From: JBFXJF01 sp050175155
GTDB lineage: Bacteria; Bacillota; Bacilli; Tepidibacillales; Tepidibacillaceae
DNA length: 13,634 nucleotides
Assembly (NCBI GenBank): GCA_050175155.1
Contig: JBFXJF010000038.1
Span: forward strand, 1-13,634
Reading direction: 5' to 3'
The notes beneath the pieces were generated by a model. That model was not told where the DNA came from. It searched no databases and saw only the letters and a program-made list of their open reading frames with translations. The position numbers were made by a program, and so were the translations under genes. Positions 1 through 6,427 of this stretch are shown here, piece by piece (the stretch's first letter is position 1; every line of letters begins with the position of its first letter).

Positions 1-331
1 ACTTTTTTTTCTCTATAATTATTGTTTGAATTAAATCAGAGAGATCTGGCAAATTTTCTATTATCGCTTTTAACATATGTTCATCATCATTTGGCATTCG
101 AATTGAGTAAAAAACCCATTGACCTTCTTTCCGCTCATTAACAATATTAAAAAGTTTCATTTTTCGTAAATGTTGAGATATGGCAGGTTGAGAAATATCT
201 AATATTGAGGTCATTGCGCAAACACATAGTTCTCTTGAATTTAACAAAGCATAAATATTAAGTCTTGTTTTATCACCAAGCATTTTAAGTAGTTCAGCAT
301 CATGTTCTATCTGCTTCAACTTTTCATTCAC
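1..331 (-). CDS. ArsR/SmtB-family metal(loid)-responsive repressor, 3' end cut by window
   Basis: A minus-strand frame starts at GTG 331 and stays open to the window edge, giving 110 codons, so the protein is nearly complete for a family of about 100-120 residues. It reads as a winged-helix ArsR repressor: LGDKTRLNIY early, then RELCVC (Cys36 and Cys38), then the recognition helix SQPAISQHLRKMK, then a wing with GQWVFYSI. ELCVC at this place is the type-1 arsenite/antimonite/heavy-metal site of ArsR proteins, in which ligand binding releases the repressor from DNA. The usual CVCDL continues here as CVCAM, so the exact ligand set is uncertain. GTG is chosen because AAAGGGG lies 8-14 bases upstream and the nearest upstream ATG in frame runs into a stop. 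It is divergent from splB and faces an inverted repeat at 392-415, its likely operator. The inducer and the regulated genes are inferred. Confidence 0.85.
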   Translation of the reverse strand, partial: MNEKLKQIEHDAELLKMLGDKTRLNIYALLNSRELCVCAMTSILDISQPAISQHLRKMKLFNIVNERKEGQWVFYSIRMPNDDEHMLKAIIENLPDLSDLIQTIIIEKKK

Positions 332-391
332 TTATTTATTACCCCTTTCATTTATATAAATAATTTATAATTATTAAATTGTTTAAATTTT

Positions 392-415
392 TAAGTATAT
401 ATAATTATATACTTA
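392..415. promoter_or_regulatory. Perfect 10-bp inverted repeat, candidate ArsR operator
   Basis: TAAGTATATA and its reverse complement TATATACTTA are separated by four bases (TAAT). ArsR/SmtB dimers typically bind AT-rich imperfect inverted repeats of this size upstream of their own genes. The site lies 61 bases before the arsR GTG and about 44 bases before the putative -35 of splB, so it is well placed for autoregulation and less clearly placed to repress splB. Binding is inferred; the region is AT-rich overall, but a perfect 10-bp arm containing G and C is above background. Confidence 0.5.
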
Positions 416-458
416 TATATCTAGTAAAAACAAAATAAATATAACTATATTTAAAAGT

Positions 459-486
459 TTTACATAAGGAAATAAATCTGTATAGG
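459..486 (+). promoter_or_regulatory. Possible sigma-A promoter for splB
   Basis: TTTACA (459-464) and TATAGG (481-486) are separated by 16 bases. The -35 matches the consensus in 5 of 6 positions and the -10 in 4 of 6. A transcript would start near 493 with a leader of about 40 bases. In B. subtilis splB is expressed in the forespore from a sigma-G promoter; I looked for a sigma-G pair here and found no convincing one. Confidence 0.3.
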
Positions 487-531
487 ATTTATATTTTTTA
501 TAAAAAATATAGTCTATAAGGAGTGGTAGTT

Positions 532-1563
532 GTGAAAGAAGGTTTATTTAATCCAAAGTATGTATTTTTTGAGTCAAGAGCTTTAGACTATCCATTAGGT
601 AGAGAATTATATAAAAAGTTTAAGGAATCGAATACAATGGTTATGATGACAACTTCACATAATCAGGTTAGAGGTATTCCAGGGGAAACAGAAATAGAAA
701 AATATAGGAATGCAAAAAAGACTCTTGTAATTGGCGTTAGGAAAACGTTAAAGTTTGAACAATCTTTACCTTCTGCAGAGTACGCATTACCTTTATCAAC
801 TGGTTGTATGGGGGAATGTCAATACTGTTACTTACAAACCACGATGGGAAGCAAGCCGTATATCAGAATTTATGTAAATTTAGAGGAAATTTTAGATGCG
901 ACTAAAGCATACATTGAGGAAAGAGAACCAGATTTAACTCGTTTTGAAGCAGCGTGTACATCTGATCCAGTTAGTTTGGAACATATTCATGGGGCGCTGA
1001 AAAGAACAATTGAATTTATGGCTAATCAAGCTAATGGGCGATTAAGATTTGTAACTAAATACACTAATGTTGAACCTTTTTTAAACATTAAACATAATAA
1101 ACATACATATTTTCGTTTTAGTATAAATGCTGATTATGTTATTAAAAATTTTGAAGCAAACACTTCTTCTTTTTTCGATAGAATTTTAGCAGCTAGTAAA
1201 ATTGCAAAAGCTGGTTACCCATTAGGTTTTATTATTGCACCATTAATGATTTTTGATAATTGGAAGGAAGGTTATTCCGAATTACTAAGCAAATTAAAGG
1301 CTAATATACCTGAGGATATTCATGATGAGATTTATTTTGAATTAATTACTCATCGTTTCACAAAAGCGGCAAAGAAGATTATATTGCAAAGGTATCCAAA
1401 AACAAAATTAGAAATGGACGAAGAAAAAAGAAAAGTTAAGTGGGGAAAATATGGAAAATTTAAATATATATATCCAGATGATGAATATAGTGAGCTGAAA
1501 AATTATATGTATCATGAAATTAATAGTTTTTTCCCAAAAGCTAAAATCGAATATTTCACTTAA
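532..1563 (+). CDS. splB: Spore photoproduct lyase SplB (radical SAM DNA repair enzyme)
   Basis: Repairs the spore photoproduct (5-thyminyl-5,6-dihydrothymine) in DNA of germinating spores by radical SAM chemistry without light. The 343-residue product is almost the length of B. subtilis SplB (342). The iron-sulfur motif CMGECQYC gives Cys92, Cys96 and Cys99, the CxxxCxxC that binds the 4Fe-4S cluster. Cys142 in FEAACTSDPVS matches the catalytic hydrogen-donor Cys141 of B. subtilis, and Tyr98 and Tyr100 match the Tyr97/Tyr99 relay, all shifted by one. The frame extends to a GTG at 523, but that codon overlaps the Shine-Dalgarno AAGGAG (518-523); GTG 532 has proper 8-base spacing. No splA precedes it. 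Its presence supports an endospore-forming host. The following redox gene has its own promoter, so co-transcription is possible but not required. Confidence 0.95.
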   Translation: MKEGLFNPKYVFFESRALDYPLGRELYKKFKESNTMVMMTTSHNQVRGIPGETEIEKYRNAKKTLVIGVRKTLKFEQSLPSAEYALPLSTGCMGECQYCYLQTTMGSKPYIRIYVNLEEILDATKAYIEEREPDLTRFEAACTSDPVSLEHIHGALKRTIEFMANQANGRLRFVTKYTNVEPFLNIKHNKHTYFRFSINADYVIKNFEANTSSFFDRILAASKIAKAGYPLGFIIAPLMIFDNWKEGYSELLSKLKANIPEDIHDEIYFELITHRFTKAAKKIILQRYPKTKLEMDEEKRKVKWGKYGKFKYIYPDDEYSELKNYMYHEINSFFPKAKIEYFT

Positions 1564-1580
1564 TATGAGTATATTTAATA

Positions 1581-1609
1581 TTGACAGGTTAGTGCAAATA
1601 AGATATATA
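1581..1609 (+). promoter_or_regulatory. Consensus-like sigma-A promoter upstream of thioredoxin-like gene
   Basis: A perfect -35 TTGACA (1581-1586), a spacer of exactly 17 bases, and TATATA (1604-1609) as -10. Transcription would start near 1616 and leave a leader of about 37 bases before the TTG start at 1653. The -10 sits in an AT-alternating stretch that could also be bound by an ArsR-type protein, but no clean copy of the 392-415 repeat is present. Confidence 0.65.
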
Positions 1610-1652
1610 TAAATATATAAGCAAGTGGTTATATTATAAGGGGGCAAATTAT

Positions 1653-1895
1653 TTGGACATCAAAATTTTAGGGGCAGGTTGTACAACGTGTGTTGGAGTG
1701 TGTGATGTATTTGAGAAGGTTGCAAAGGAAATGAATGTCGATGCAACTGTTACAAAAGTATTAGATCCAAAAGAAATCGCAGAGTACGGAATAATTAGTT
1801 TACCAGCTATCTTAATTAATGAGAAGCTAAAATCTACAGGCAAAGTACCAAACAGAGAAGATATTGCTAAATACATTCAAGAAGAAATCCAATAA
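1653..1895 (+). CDS. Small thioredoxin-fold redox protein (CxxC, redox-active disulfide protein 2 type)
   Basis: An 80-residue protein with one thioredoxin-like fold. It opens with beta strand DIKILGAG, then the redox pair Cys10-Thr-Thr-Cys13 with a third Cys17. The cis-Pro region reads EYGIISLPAILINEK, and the end is GKVPNREDIAKYIQEEI. This order fits the family of small archaeal and bacterial thioredoxin-like proteins called redox-active disulfide protein 2. Family members are often found near ArsR-type regulators and permeases; their substrates are mostly unknown. The start is TTG at 1653, behind AAGGGGG (1638-1645) with 8-base spacing; there is no ATG alternative. No signal peptide or membrane segment is visible, so it is probably cytoplasmic. 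The ArsR gene on the other side of splB may belong to the same module; that is inference. Confidence 0.85.
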   Translation: MDIKILGAGCTTCVGVCDVFEKVAKEMNVDATVTKVLDPKEIAEYGIISLPAILINEKLKSTGKVPNREDIAKYIQEEIQ

Positions 1896-1910
1896 TTCCA
1901 ACAACCTGCC

Positions 1911-2030
1911 AGACTGTTGAAAACGTTCTAGGTCTTGGCACGTTAAAATCGAAAAACGGAGCTTACTCTGTTGTAAGTGAGTACCGGAGATTTTAACGGT
2001 AACGAAGAGATAGGACTTTTTCAACAGTTT
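1911..2030. repeat. Nested palindromic element of about 120 bp, possible dispersed repeat or MITE-like sequence
   Basis: The outer arms ACTGTTGAAAA (1913-1923) and TTTTCAACAGT (2018-2028) pair perfectly over 11 bp. Inside, CGTTAAAATC (1941-1950) and GATTTTAACG (1989-1998) pair perfectly over 10 bp. At the centre CTTAC (1962-1966) faces GTAAG (1973-1977), flanked by CGG and CCG. The sections between arms pair only in part. The element is visibly richer in G and C than the surrounding intergenic DNA and contains no reading frame. It lies in the 3' region of the thioredoxin-like gene, before a separate ordinary terminator. The design is that of a mobile or dispersed intergenic palindrome. I see no target-site duplication and only one copy in this window, so copy number is unknown. 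Confidence 0.6.
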
Positions 2031-2031
2031 G

Positions 2032-2066
2032 AAGACAAATACTTATAGAGTATTTGTCTTTATTTA
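2032..2066 (+). terminator. Rho-independent terminator after thioredoxin-like gene
   Basis: A perfect 12-bp stem AAGACAAATACT (2032-2043) / AGTATTTGTCTT (2049-2060), with a 5-base loop TATAG, followed by TTATTTAT. It closes the redox gene and any read-through from splB, leaving the palindromic element inside the transcript. Confidence 0.75.
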
Positions 2067-2080
2067 TATATTATTAATTG

Positions 2081-2089
2081 TGTTATAAT
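2081..2089 (+). promoter_or_regulatory. Extended -10 promoter element for ridA
   Basis: TGTTATAAT combines a perfect TATAAT (2084-2089) with an upstream TG one base away, an extended -10. No good -35 is present at 16-18 bases. Transcription would begin near 2096, about 57 bases before the ridA start. Confidence 0.4.
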
Positions 2090-2152
2090 AATAAAAATAA
2101 ATTATAATATGAAATATAATTTTATAAATTAAGAAAAGGAGAGATGATTATT

Positions 2153-2527
2153 ATGAAAGAAATGATTAGCACAAAAAGCGCACCTGCTGCAATCGGACCT
2201 TATTCACAAGGAATAAAGACAAAAAATTTAATATTTCTATCAGGGCAACTTCCCATTAACCCAGTTACTGGAGATATGCCAGAGAAAATTGAAGACCAAA
2301 CAAAGCAGTCGCTTGAAAATATTAAAGCTATTTTGAAAAGTGAAGGATTAGATTTAAGTGATGTTATTAAAGCGACGGTTTTTTTAAGTGATATGGAGAA
2401 CTTCAAATTAATGAATGATGTATATAAAGAATTCTTTGCGGAGCCATACCCTGCTAGAAGTGCTGTAGAAGTTGCCCGTCTACCAAAGGATGCTCTTATC
2501 GAAATTGAAGTTATAGCTGCTAGCTAG
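2153..2527 (+). CDS. ridA: RidA family enamine/imine deaminase
   Basis: Hydrolyses reactive 2-aminoacrylate and related enamines or imines released by PLP enzymes such as threonine dehydratase, forming ketoacids and ammonia; it is a cytosolic homotrimer in characterised members. The 124-residue product has the full family pattern: IGPYSQGI near residue 14, SGQLPINPVTGDMP at 30-43, PARSAVEVARLP at 100-111 with the substrate-carboxylate Arg102, and the C-terminal IEIEVIA with the conserved acidic residue. The frame also contains an ATG at 2144, but that codon directly abuts the Shine-Dalgarno AAGGAG (2137-2142); ATG 2153 has 10-base spacing and gives the usual RidA length. It is flanked by terminators on both sides and so is probably monocistronic. 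Confidence 0.93.
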   Translation: MKEMISTKSAPAAIGPYSQGIKTKNLIFLSGQLPINPVTGDMPEKIEDQTKQSLENIKAILKSEGLDLSDVIKATVFLSDMENFKLMNDVYKEFFAEPYPARSAVEVARLPKDALIEIEVIAAS

Positions 2528-2596
2528 TTTTAATAAAGTAAAATCAATTGGATACATAGATTAAAAAAGTTAATATAATATTTAATATTATTGTGG

Positions 2597-2631
2597 TAAG
2601 GGGTATACAAAAATGACCTCTTATTTTTTTT
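2597..2631 (+). terminator. Rho-independent terminator after ridA
   Basis: TAAGGGGT (2597-2604) pairs with ACCTCTTA (2616-2623) through one G-U pair, around an 11-base loop, followed by a run of eight T. It lies 70 bases after the ridA stop. Confidence 0.65.
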
Positions 2632-2743
2632 GCTATAAACTAGTAGTTGTATTTTTAGTATTTTTTATGTATAAATATAAATATATATATAATTAAATAT
2701 TAACTATTTACTAAATTTAATAAATAAAGATAAATAGATGTTT

Positions 2744-2782
2744 TAGTTATTAAATTATTTTTCGTAAAAGTTTATATAACTA
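2744..2782. promoter_or_regulatory. Separated inverted repeat upstream of marR gene, possible operator
   Basis: TAGTTAT (2744-2750) and ATAACTA (2776-2782) form 7-bp inverted arms 25 bases apart, directly upstream of the MarR-family gene. A further AACTAT occurs at 2702-2707. MarR proteins often repress their own promoter through AT-rich inverted repeats, but those are usually closer together, and this region is extremely AT-rich, so this is a weak suggestion. Nothing else is recognisable between the ridA terminator and the gene. Confidence 0.2.
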
Positions 2783-2805
2783 TTATTGGACGATGGAGGG
2801 GAAAA

Positions 2806-3267
2806 TTGAAAATGAAAGATAAAACGCAATCATTTAACGATTTAATGGAATCTATTTTTGAATTGTCACGTGCTTATCACGATTATCAATGTAAACCCAG
2901 AAAATATGGAACTAATGATGATTTATTCATGGTTGAGGTTCACCTTCTAAATTTAATTGGAGAAAATAGCAAAATTAATGTTACGGAAATTTCCAAAAAA
3001 ACAAACAGGACTAAAGGTGCTGTTTCTCAGATTATTGATAAACTGGTTAACAAGGGTATAGTTTATAAGAATAAGAATCCTTTAAACAATCGTGAAGTAA
3101 AATTGGAATTGTCCGAAGAAGGTCAAAAGATTTTTAACTATCATAAACTCCTTGATAAAGAAAAAAATGAAAGTATTTTATTGGGGTTGACCAATTTTAC
3201 TGATAACGATTTTTCTAAATATATAATAATTACAAATAAAATCATTAAAAATATGAAAAATGTATAA
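2806..3267 (+). CDS. MarR-family winged-helix transcriptional regulator
   Basis: A cytoplasmic DNA-binding protein of 153 residues (151 if started at ATG 2812). Residues 58-81 form the helix-turn-helix, VTEISKKTNRTKGAVSQI then DKLVNKGIV, and the wing follows with NNREVKLELSEEGQ. The N- and C-terminal helices (about 10-50 and 108-150) would form the dimer interface, as in the family. A single Cys29 is present, with no clear redox-sensor cysteine pair. The start is ambiguous: TTG 2806 lies 4 bases and ATG 2812 lies 10 bases after GGAGGGG (2795-2801); the ATG is somewhat more likely. No drug exporter or other typical MarR target is adjacent. No terminator separates it from thiI 73 bases downstream, so the two could be co-transcribed. 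The ligand and regulon cannot be read from the sequence. Confidence 0.85.
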   Translation: MKMKDKTQSFNDLMESIFELSRAYHDYQCKPRKYGTNDDLFMVEVHLLNLIGENSKINVTEISKKTNRTKGAVSQIIDKLVNKGIVYKNKNPLNNREVKLELSEEGQKIFNYHKLLDKEKNESILLGLTNFTDNDFSKYIIITNKIIKNMKNV

Positions 3268-3340
3268 TTAATTATATTATTTTTGAATGTTAATATATAA
3301 TAATACTCAAAACATAATTATTTTAGAAAAGAGTGTTAAA

Positions 3341-4543
3341 ATGATTTACGAATATATACTGGTTAGATATGGGGAAATAGCTCTTAAAGGGAAAAATAGA
3401 AATAGCTTCGAGGAAAAGTTAGTAAAAAATATTAGAATTGTATTAAGAGAATTTCAAGGAATAAAAGTTAGCAAAACATATGGACGGATTTATGTCCATC
3501 TTAATGGAGTACCTCATGAAAGTGTTATTCAATCAATAAGGAAGGTCTTTGGAGTACATTCTTTAAGTTTAGTAATAAAAACAGATATAGAATTAGAAAG
3601 TATTAAGAAAACTGCTTTAGAATTGGTACAAAAGTTTAAGACTAAACCAAAATCTTTTAAGGTTGTAGTAAAAAGACCGTATAAACCATTTCCTTATAAC
3701 TCACCAGAAATTGCTGACATTGTTGGTAGACATATTTTAATTAATACAGATGAAATACTTGTAGATGTTCATAACCCTGAAATAACAGTCCATATAGAGA
3801 TACGTGAAGAGGGCGTCTATATATTTAATGAAATCATTAAGGGATTTGGTGGTATGCCAGGTGATTCTGCTGGACGTGGATTAGTATTATTATCTGGTGG
3901 CATAGATAGTCCTGTTGCTACGTGGTTAGGGATGAAAAAAGGATTAATGATGGAGGGAATTCACTTTCATACGTACCCTATTACTACAGAAGAATCAATC
4001 CGGAAAGTATTAGACTTATCTAAAATATTATCGAACTACTCTGGTCAATTTAAAATTCACTTAGTTCCATTTCTTGAAGTTCAGTCAGAAATAAGAAAGT
4101 ACGCTCCGGAAAGCCATTATATAACTATTATGAGAAGAATGTTTCTTCGTATAGCAGAAAAACTTGCGCAAAAGAACAATGTTTTAGCACTTGTTACAGG
4201 TGAAAGTTTGGGGCAAGTAGCTAGTCAGACGTTACAAAGCATGAATACGATTAACAATGTTACTAATATGCCAATAATAAGACCACTTATTACAATGGAT
4301 AAGATAGAGATTATTAAACTAGCTGAAGAAATTGGTACATTTGAGACGTCAATTCGACCATTTGAAGATTGTTGCTCACTATTTGTGCCAAAAAACCCAG
4401 CAACCAAACCTTCTCTACATATATGTGATAATGTTGAAAAATATATTCCAATAGAAGATTTAATAGATGAAGCATTAGAGAAGACAAAAACACTAACAAT
4501 TACACCATATTTTAATATTAATGCTTTGAATATAATTGATTAA
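3341..4543 (+). CDS. thiI: tRNA 4-thiouridine synthase / thiamine sulfurtransferase ThiI
   Basis: Adenylates U8 of tRNA and transfers sulfur to make 4-thiouridine; in many bacteria it also takes part in forming the thiazole sulfur carrier ThiS-COSH. At 400 residues it matches Bacillus ThiI (401). A THUMP domain (about residues 60-165) follows the N-terminal ferredoxin-like part. The PP-loop ATP-binding motif SGGIDSP is at 185-191, GESLGQVASQTL at 287-298, and EDCCSLFVP near 342-350. The C-terminal rhodanese domain of E. coli ThiI is absent, as in Bacillus, where a separate cysteine desulfurase donates sulfur; none is adjacent here. An upstream ATG at 3287 is in frame but has no ribosome binding site; ATG 3341 begins the conserved MIYEYILVRYGEIALKGKN, with a weak GAAAAGAG upstream. 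Confidence 0.95.
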   Translation: MIYEYILVRYGEIALKGKNRNSFEEKLVKNIRIVLREFQGIKVSKTYGRIYVHLNGVPHESVIQSIRKVFGVHSLSLVIKTDIELESIKKTALELVQKFKTKPKSFKVVVKRPYKPFPYNSPEIADIVGRHILINTDEILVDVHNPEITVHIEIREEGVYIFNEIIKGFGGMPGDSAGRGLVLLSGGIDSPVATWLGMKKGLMMEGIHFHTYPITTEESIRKVLDLSKILSNYSGQFKIHLVPFLEVQSEIRKYAPESHYITIMRRMFLRIAEKLAQKNNVLALVTGESLGQVASQTLQSMNTINNVTNMPIIRPLITMDKIEIIKLAEEIGTFETSIRPFEDCCSLFVPKNPATKPSLHICDNVEKYIPIEDLIDEALEKTKTLTITPYFNINALNIID

Positions 4544-4567
4544 CACCTTTGAAGGTGTTTTTTTTAT
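4542..4567 (+). terminator. Rho-independent terminator overlapping thiI stop codon
   Basis: AACACCTT (4542-4549) and AAGGTGTT (4552-4559) pair perfectly, with the tip bases opening to a TTGA tetraloop, followed by seven further T. The stem begins within the TAA stop codon of thiI. Confidence 0.8.
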
Positions 4568-4650
4568 TTAAAAAGAGAAAATTTCTTTAAAGTGGGAAAT
4601 ATAACTTTATAGGAATTTTATTAATTTACAAAATAAAAGGGGATTATTAG

Positions 4651-5235
4651 GTGGATTATCGATTAATTTGGGCCTGGAAAGTGTGGGATATCTTTTATCA
4701 ACATATAACCAGAATAGAGTATGTTGACAAAAAAAATGGGAATATATTTAGAGTAGTATTTTGTAGATATTATGGCCCAAAGTTAACCACACCGGATGGA
4801 GTAGAAATTAATAATGGCAATTTAATTGTAAAATTACACATTTGTAATTGGAAGCTTTCAAAGGCGTTAAAAGGGATTGATGATGGTACGAAAATGGCAT
4901 TTTTAACCTTAAAGTTAGCAAAAAATTCTTTACCAGGCCTAGCCGAATATATAGAGAATCATCCTAAAGGTAAATCTACCATTGCAATAATCGGAACTAC
5001 TTTTCTTCACAGGGGAGTTAAGAAACTAGGGTTTGATGTAGGAAGTATGCCTAATAAAAATAGGTATAAGCTAAAAAATATTTATCTTAAGTTTATGTTA
5101 GTGTGTATTCACCCTGATGGTTTAAAAAGATTAAAAATTAGACCAGAAGAGTTAATAATGAAACGAGTATACATTTCAAAAAACCAACTACTTAATCGTT
5201 ATGGTGTTAGACAAAAAATGGAGGAGTTAGAATGA
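4651..5235 (+). CDS. YkoP-like protein of unknown function
   Basis: A soluble 194-residue basic protein. It has no signal peptide and no clear membrane segment. Recognisable blocks are YVDKKNGNIFRVVFCRYYGP (about 24-43), DGVEINNGNLIVKLHICN (49-66), SLPGLAEYIENHPKGK and a GTTFLHRGVKKLGFDVG stretch near 115-131. From memory these resemble B. subtilis YkoP, a protein of unknown function located beside a MurG-like glycosyltransferase (YkoN) and a phosphoesterase (YkoQ). GTG 4651 is chosen for AAAGGGGA (4636-4643) 7 bases upstream. Its stop overlaps the start of the next gene (ATGA), so the two proteins are translationally coupled and probably work together. A biochemical activity cannot be assigned; no catalytic motif is evident to me. 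Confidence 0.65.
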   Translation: MDYRLIWAWKVWDIFYQHITRIEYVDKKNGNIFRVVFCRYYGPKLTTPDGVEINNGNLIVKLHICNWKLSKALKGIDDGTKMAFLTLKLAKNSLPGLAEYIENHPKGKSTIAIIGTTFLHRGVKKLGFDVGSMPNKNRYKLKNIYLKFMLVCIHPDGLKRLKIRPEELIMKRVYISKNQLLNRYGVRQKMEELE

Positions 5236-6377
5236 AGGTTTTAATTGTAACTGAAGTAATAGCTGGATTGGGTCATCTAAAAGCTGCAAAATCATTAGAA
5301 AAAGTTTTTAAGCTCAGCTATCCAAATTACGAAATAAAAATTGAATATTCACTATCAATATTTAATAAAAATATTGAAAAAATTGTTTCTTTTATTTATT
5401 ACAATTTGATATTTTATACTCCAAGATTATGGGGATATATCCACCACAAGGAATCCCAAAAATCGTCTATATCAAAAAAAATTATTTCCTATATTCTTAT
5501 TCCAAGGTTAAGTAAATTCATAAAAAAAGAAAAGCCAGAGCTAGTAATTGCAACTCATGCGTGTGGGTTGGGTGCTTTATCAATTTTAAAAGAAAAACAC
5601 TGCTTCTGTTTAGCTGCAGTATTTACAGATTATCAAGTTAACAACTATTGGGTAAATAAAAATATTGATTACTATTTTGTTCCTCATAAAGAGTTGAAAA
5701 ATGAGCTAACAATAAGATATAAGGTAAATCCGAAAATAATATTTGATACTGGCATTCCAATAGATCCTATCTTTTCAAAAAAAAATAAGGTGAAAAAAAA
5801 TAAGTGTTTTTTAACTGGGCGAAATAATATTAAATTACTAATTATGGGTGGAGGTTTAGGAATAGGTAAGATAAAAGAACTGATTTTATTGTTAAACAAC
5901 CTCAATACTGTATCAATTTATTTGACAGTTATCACTGGGGCAAATAATTTACTTTACCAAGAGCTTATAAAATTAAAATCAAAATTAGACATTCCAATCA
6001 ATATATATGAGTACAGTAATAATATTTGCTATGAGATGAAAAAAAACGACTTATTAATAAGTAAGCCTGGAGGGTTAACTATATCAGAAGCATTATCAAC
6101 ACAAATACCAATAATTATCTATGATTCTTTACCTGGACAAGAAGAGGAGAACGCTAAATTTTTACTAAAAATGAAATCTGCAATAAGGGTTAAGGAGATT
6201 AAAGAAATACCGTGCTTGATTAAATATCTATATAATAATCCCAAAACCATTCAAAAAATAATGGATTATCAATTTAGAATAGCTAAACCTAACTCTTCTG
6301 CTGAAATAATAAAAATATTAGGAAATAATTTAAATAAAAGTGTGCTTATAAAACAAAAAACAGGCTGTATTCAGTAG
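5232..6377 (+). CDS. MGDG synthase/MurG-type glycosyltransferase (YkoN/UgtP-like)
   Basis: A 381-residue GT-B glycosyltransferase of the GT28 type, expected to move a sugar from a nucleotide donor to a lipid acceptor at the inner face of the membrane. The N-terminal acceptor domain carries AGLGHLKAAKSL (11-22). VFTDYQVNNYWVNKNIDYYF at 130-149 resembles the TDF...W segment of diacylglycerol glucosyltransferases, and TGIPIDP is at 173-179. The C-terminal donor domain has LLIMGGGLG (202-210) and the sugar-nucleotide motif SKPGGLTISEAL (277-288). Hydrophobic patches near 50-70 and 83-97 could associate with membrane. The start overlaps the stop of the YkoP-like gene by four bases. The gene end lies inside a hairpin that serves as terminator for the facing gene. 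The acceptor may be diacylglycerol or another polyprenyl or lipid; the sequence cannot decide. A second function in spore envelope is speculation. Confidence 0.82.
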   Translation: MKVLIVTEVIAGLGHLKAAKSLEKVFKLSYPNYEIKIEYSLSIFNKNIEKIVSFIYYNLIFYTPRLWGYIHHKESQKSSISKKIISYILIPRLSKFIKKEKPELVIATHACGLGALSILKEKHCFCLAAVFTDYQVNNYWVNKNIDYYFVPHKELKNELTIRYKVNPKIIFDTGIPIDPIFSKKNKVKKNKCFLTGRNNIKLLIMGGGLGIGKIKELILLLNNLNTVSIYLTVITGANNLLYQELIKLKSKLDIPINIYEYSNNICYEMKKNDLLISKPGGLTISEALSTQIPIIIYDSLPGQEEENAKFLLKMKSAIRVKEIKEIPCLIKYLYNNPKTIQKIMDYQFRIAKPNSSAEIIKILGNNLNKSVLIKQKTGCIQ

Positions 6378-6395
6378 TACTTGATTACAGCCTGT
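6350..6395 (-). terminator. Terminator for the minus-strand phosphoesterase, overlapping the facing gene's end
   Basis: ACAGGCTGTA (6360-6369) and TACAGCCTGT (6386-6395) form a perfect 10-bp stem with a 16-base loop. On the minus strand it is followed by TTTTTTGTTT, so it is a strong terminator for the phosphoesterase gene. On the plus strand it is followed only by CTATTTAAG, so it would be weak for the glycosyltransferase, whose TAG stop (6375-6377) sits in the loop. Confidence 0.7.
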
Positions 6396-6427
6396 CTATT
6401 TAAGATAATGGTCTATTTAAGATAATG
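6394..6427. repeat. Perfect 17-bp tandem duplication at the phosphoesterase 3' end
   Basis: GTCTATTTAAGATAATG occurs twice in direct succession (6394-6410 and 6411-6427). The second copy contains the last codons and stop of the minus-strand phosphoesterase; the first copy repeats them just downstream and abuts the terminator stem. It looks like a recent small slippage or recombination duplication with no effect on the protein. Confidence 0.9.

Noticed and set aside
479..511. Sigma-G promoter for splB (TGTATA near 479 as -35)
   Set aside because: No CATA-like -10 at 17-18 bases; spacing to the nearest AATATAG is too long.
1408..2024. Open minus-strand frames overlapping the splB end, the thioredoxin-like gene and the palindromic element
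   Set aside because: They lie antisense to well-supported genes or non-coding palindrome, have low-complexity hydrophobic or AT-driven composition, and lack ribosome binding sites.
2200..2406. Minus-strand frame within ridA
   Set aside because: Antisense to a clearly conserved RidA frame; no family resemblance.
2528..2805. Possible small gene between ridA and marR
   Set aside because: Only a terminator and AT-rich sequence; no frame with a ribosome binding site.
3287..3340. N-terminal extension of ThiI from ATG 3287
   Set aside because: No ribosome binding site, AT-rich low-complexity residues; the conserved start is at 3341.
4225..4499. Two minus-strand frames inside thiI
   Set aside because: Shadows of the conserved ThiI C-terminal coding region.
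5684..5905. Minus-strand frame inside the glycosyltransferase gene
   Set aside because: Antisense to an intact GT-B frame; composition explained by its codons.
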